DNA of 64,000 nt from Serinus canaria (taxonomy: Eukaryota; Chordata; Aves; Passeriformes; Fringillidae), in the NCBI RefSeq assembly GCF_022539315.1, contig NC_066317.1, positions 67,269,679 through 67,333,678 on the forward strand, read 5' to 3'. The first letter of the stretch is position 1, and the number at the start of each line of letters is the position of its first letter. The notes under the pieces were generated by a model. The model made no database searches. It saw only the letters and a program-made list of their open reading frames with translations, and was not told the DNA's origin. The position numbers and the translations under genes were made by a program. Below are positions 61,177 to 64,000 of this stretch, one piece after another.

Positions 61177-61557
61177 TGCTGGGTTCCCAGGACAAAGGAG
61201 GAATTGATGAATCTGACTCCATGCTCTTAGAAGGCTAATTTATTATTTTATGATATCATATCATATTAAAGAGTGCTATACTAAATCTATACTAAGGAAT
61301 AGAGAAAGGATACAGACAGAAGGCTAAAAAGATACTAATGAAAAACTTGTGACTGTCTAGAGTCCCAATACAGCTGGCTGTGACTGGTCATTAAGTTAAA
61401 ACAATTCACATATTGGATAAACAATCTCCAACCACATTCCAAAGCAGCAGGGAGAAGCAAATGAGATAATATTCTTTTCCTTCTTCTCTGAGGCTTCTCA
61501 GCTTCCCAGGAGAAGAAATCCTGGCAAAGGGGTTTTTCAGAAAACATGATGGTGACA
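61177..61557 (+). mobile_element. LTR-like repeat family X, copy 3
   Basis: Matches the copies at 14734-15250 and 16975-17456: CTGACTCCATGCTCTTAGAAGG, TGCTATACTAAATCTATACT, AAACTTGTGACTG, ACATTCCAAAGCAGCAGGGA, TCTGAGGCTTCTCAGCTTCC, CAGGAGAAGAAATCCTGGCAAA and ATGATGGTGACA. The site that is a long microsatellite in copies 1 and 2 is only TTATTATTTTATGATATCAT plus a few bases here. GGTGTT lies just before the element (61171-61176) and again just beyond its end (61560-61565), a possible target duplication if the boundary is two bases further right. Confidence 0.75.
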
Positions 61558-61999
61558 GAGGTGTTCAGGCACCACAGCTATCAAAGGGATGTGCAACTTT
61601 GCCCACTTTCATTTTGAGAGTGCCTTTTCCAGCTCAGCCCTAAGATAACTAAGTTATCTTATCACTAACATAACTAATAACTGCTTGAAGCTGCCTGCTC
61701 TGCCCGTGCTGGCAGCAGCAATTTCCTGGGTAGCTGCAGATCCCTTGTGTCAGAGTTCCATGGAATGGTGGGGTGAGGATGGAGAGTGAGGAATGTGCAG
61801 CCTTCTTTCACACACATAATGTTATTGTGCTCATGATGCAACACTTTCTCCAGTCCTTTTCCTGGCTAAATCTAGGGAAACTGAAATCTACCCCATCCCT
61901 GAAAATTCTGTTCCTGGGATCAAATAAGGGTTCAGGCTTCTCAAAGCACCAACATTAACTAGATTGTACCAAAGCCAATTGGATAAGGTTGCTGGAGGT
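61558..61999. other. Non-coding DNA with a small palindrome
   Basis: A perfect 21-nt palindrome, TAAGATAACT-A-AGTTATCTTA, lies at 61641-61661. Nothing else was recognised. Confidence 0.6.
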
Positions 62000-62100
62000 A
62001 GAATTACAGAATATTCTGAGTTGGAAAGAACCAACAAGGATCATCAAAGTCCAACTCCTGGCCCTGCACAGGGTCACTCCAAGAATCCCACTCCATGCAG
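62000..62100 (-). mobile_element. CR1 LINE 3' fragment
   Basis: AGAATTACAGAATATTCTGAG, TTGGAAAGAACCAACAAGGA, TCATCAAAGTCCAACTCCTG and CCCTGCACAGGGTCACTCCA follow the leftward CR1 subfamily with the ACCCACAAGGATCAT signature, as at 30376. About 100 bp remain. Confidence 0.88.
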
Positions 62101-62570
62101 ACAATATTCTGCCCTCACCAAACAGCTGCTTTGCCAGTGAAGTGGCTGGTTAGCCAGCCCCCAAATGCCTCAGGTTTTACTTTTTGCTTTGCGGGGTGGC
62201 CTTGGGCAACCATTTTCCTCTTGCCCAAACTTCCCTTTCCCCCTGTAGAAAGGATGTGCAAGTGATTTGCTTCTATCAGGAAGCTGCAAGAGATTAAGAT
62301 GTTCTGTAACTTTGGAAGCCAAGCACTCAACTGATCCTTATCTCCCCAGGCCAATTTTCTTTTGCTGTTTAGAAAAAACAATAATCTGGAGAGGCACCAA
62401 CAAAGAGCCTTCATTAGTGTGGCATAAAGATTGCCCTTACAGTCCTCCAAGACTGTTGGAAGTTGTACTCTGCCAGCTAAAGAACACAAATTACATGGCA
62501 ATAATATCTTGCCTGCACTTTCTGAGGAGATCAAACATTTTGTGCTTACAGATGATGCACTTTTTATGGA
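62101..62570. other. Non-coding DNA, nothing recognised
   Basis: A 139-codon minus-strand frame (62115-62534) starts at TTG, has no recognisable domain and is flanked by CR1 fragments on both sides. I do not treat it as a gene. Confidence 0.55.
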
Positions 62571-62640
62571 GAATCACAGAATAGCTTGGGATGGAAGAGG
62601 CCTTAAAAACCATCCAGTCCAACCCACCAGGAGAAAGCAG
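62571..62640 (-). mobile_element. CR1 LINE 3' terminal fragment
   Basis: GAATCACAGAATAGCTTGGG, ATGGAAGAGGCCTTAAAAACC and ATCCAGTCCAACCC: about 70 bp of the leftward CR1 3' end. A sequence with no further CR1 identity follows, so this is an extreme 5' truncation. Confidence 0.88.
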
Positions 62641-64000
62641 GGAAAGAGGTGGGGTCTCCTAGAGAAGAGGACCCACAATAATTATAGCTTACCATTTAAA
62701 TCCCATTTTCCTTGGAAAGGGAGCAGCTTTCAGCTGAGCCCCGCTGGAGAAGGCCCCTGCCACATCTGAGTCCCTGCCTTTCTCCTGGCATCACCTCCAC
62801 ACCTCCTGTACAATCCCTGCCTGTTATTCCATGCTGTGCCCTCCTGCCCAGCCCTGCAGCTCTGGACTGTAAAAGTGCCACGTTTTACAGCTGACAGTGA
62901 AGATGGCAAGGCTCAGGAAATAAATTCTGATCCCCCTGGTATCAACAGGCACCTTCAACCACACGGGGAGAGCAGAGCACCCCCAGAAGCTGCTGGCACA
63001 GCTCTCACTCCCCCAGCTGCCAACAGCCTCGTGGTAGGCAGGAGCACTTTGGGGACATCAGGAGCAATTGATAGTTTGGGTGGGAAAATCTGCATTGCAT
63101 TGTTATTTATTTGTTGGGTATTTTCTCTTTTTTAAAGCTGTGAGTGTCACTGCTGATGTTCTGGGAAGGCAAGCAGAGTAATCTGAGCTCCACCTAATGA
63201 ACTTGGGCTAATGAATAAAAGAACTGGGCTGTGCTGTGGTCTTTTAAATTTAAGTTTTTAATTTTTTTTTCTGATAACAGCAATGGTTTTAAAACAGTCT
63301 CTTTGTACTAAGAAAATGGAATTCATAGCTATAATCAGAATTTTATTCTTATTGGTGAGCTAGAAAAAGAACACAGTCTATAATATCATATTGTTGGTGT
63401 GCTTCCACATTCATTGCTTATTTATTTCCCAAGAGCTTAAAACATTTTTACTTTAATCAGTAAAGAAGCAGCAATTTCCCATAATATCTTTCAGATCATA
63501 CAATGTCTATATTGAGGCTGTCACGTGTTGTTTTTTCATCTGTGGTGGTTTTGTTTCTTTTGGAGGGGTGGAGGGTGTGAAGAGGGAGAAGGAACAGCAT
63601 TTGAGAAAGAATTGTGTAACTGAGACTACACCCTCAAGCTCTCAGTCAGAAACTCCCAGGCAACAAATTCTGCATCCAAGGCACTCATTTTTAAATGAAG
63701 AGTTAATCTCTGGTATTTTAAAAGGAGGAAATAAAAAAATGGGGCAGGGATTTAAAAAATAAGAAAAAAAAAAAAGGCAGATATTCCAACTTAAATATTG
63801 ACCCCTACTATGATTTAGTGTATCCTATTCCTGCTTCAGCCTGGTCATGTGCTCCTGAGGGGATTTCTGTGAAAACTGGTACATAATCATCAGCAATCTA
63901 TCTTCATCTGTCAGAAACCATCCAAATCTCATCCACACCACGAGTGACCTTCCTGTGGCTCTGTCTGTGTGTGCAGCTGACAATTGTCACATTCTGGAGA
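62641..64000. other. Non-coding DNA, nothing recognised
   Basis: Moderately GC-rich at 62700-63060, AT-rich afterwards, with an A-rich tract near 63752-63775. Open frames up to 105 codons were considered and none shows a recognisable domain. Confidence 0.6.

Noticed and set aside
62115..62534. 139-codon minus-strand frame
   Set aside because: It starts at TTG, has no domain, and sits between two CR1 fragments. A frame of this length is expected by chance in 64 kb read six ways.

Overview
This window looks like non-coding avian nuclear DNA, most likely from a songbird (passerine). The evidence is twelve CR1-type LINE loci, recognised by the conserved avian CR1 3' end, together with several endogenous-retrovirus LTRs of kinds I associate with passerines. 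The background is AT-rich and CpG-poor, and no continuous coding gene is present. No rRNA, tRNA, CRISPR, bacterial operon or intact retroviral or LINE protein gene could be recognised. The open frames are mostly short and many begin at non-ATG codons. The longest ones lie wholly or partly in CR1 sequence or in low-complexity tracts. The window is best read as intergenic or deep intronic sequence.

Layout. 1-7174: plain AT-rich DNA. 7175-7548: a probable ERVL-type solo LTR. 8768-9125 and 10038-10322: two polypyrimidine blocks, the first badly scrambled and CpG-rich, the second ending in 115 uninterrupted pyrimidines. 11037-11112: a near-perfect 35-bp-stem hairpin followed by a 10-bp tandem repeat. 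12010-12707: a GC-rich solo LTR flanked by a 6-bp direct repeat. 14734-15250 and 16975-17456, with a third copy at 61177-61557: three copies of one LTR-like family. The same internal site has become (ATATT)n in the first and a perfect (ATTCT)20 in the second, and stays short in the third. 20622-23735: CR1 fragments, including a 222-bp unit in three tandem copies. 30376-30705 and 35487-35760: CR1. 33141-33545: a probable interrupted LTR. 38035-38510: a plus-strand CR1 inserted in a minus-strand CR1. 39628-40098 and 43119-43265: plus-strand CR1. 47630-48053: the 3' part of another LTR. 52438-52830, 56305-56440, 57511-58140, 62000-62100 and 62571-62640: minus-strand CR1. The intervals between these are unique-looking.

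No genes work together here. The most interesting content is repeat biology: parallel microsatellite birth in one LTR family, tandem amplification of a CR1 fragment that happens to keep both strands open, a new-looking inverted repeat, and possible sequencing damage in polypyrimidine DNA. Two short exon-like signals are reported as weak leads: a 20-codon signal-peptide-like segment ending at a splice donor (41292-41351, minus) and a 74-nt segment between good splice sites (13712-13785, plus). Three homeodomain/POU-motif-rich segments could be conserved enhancers. All family names are from pattern recognition; no database was searched.
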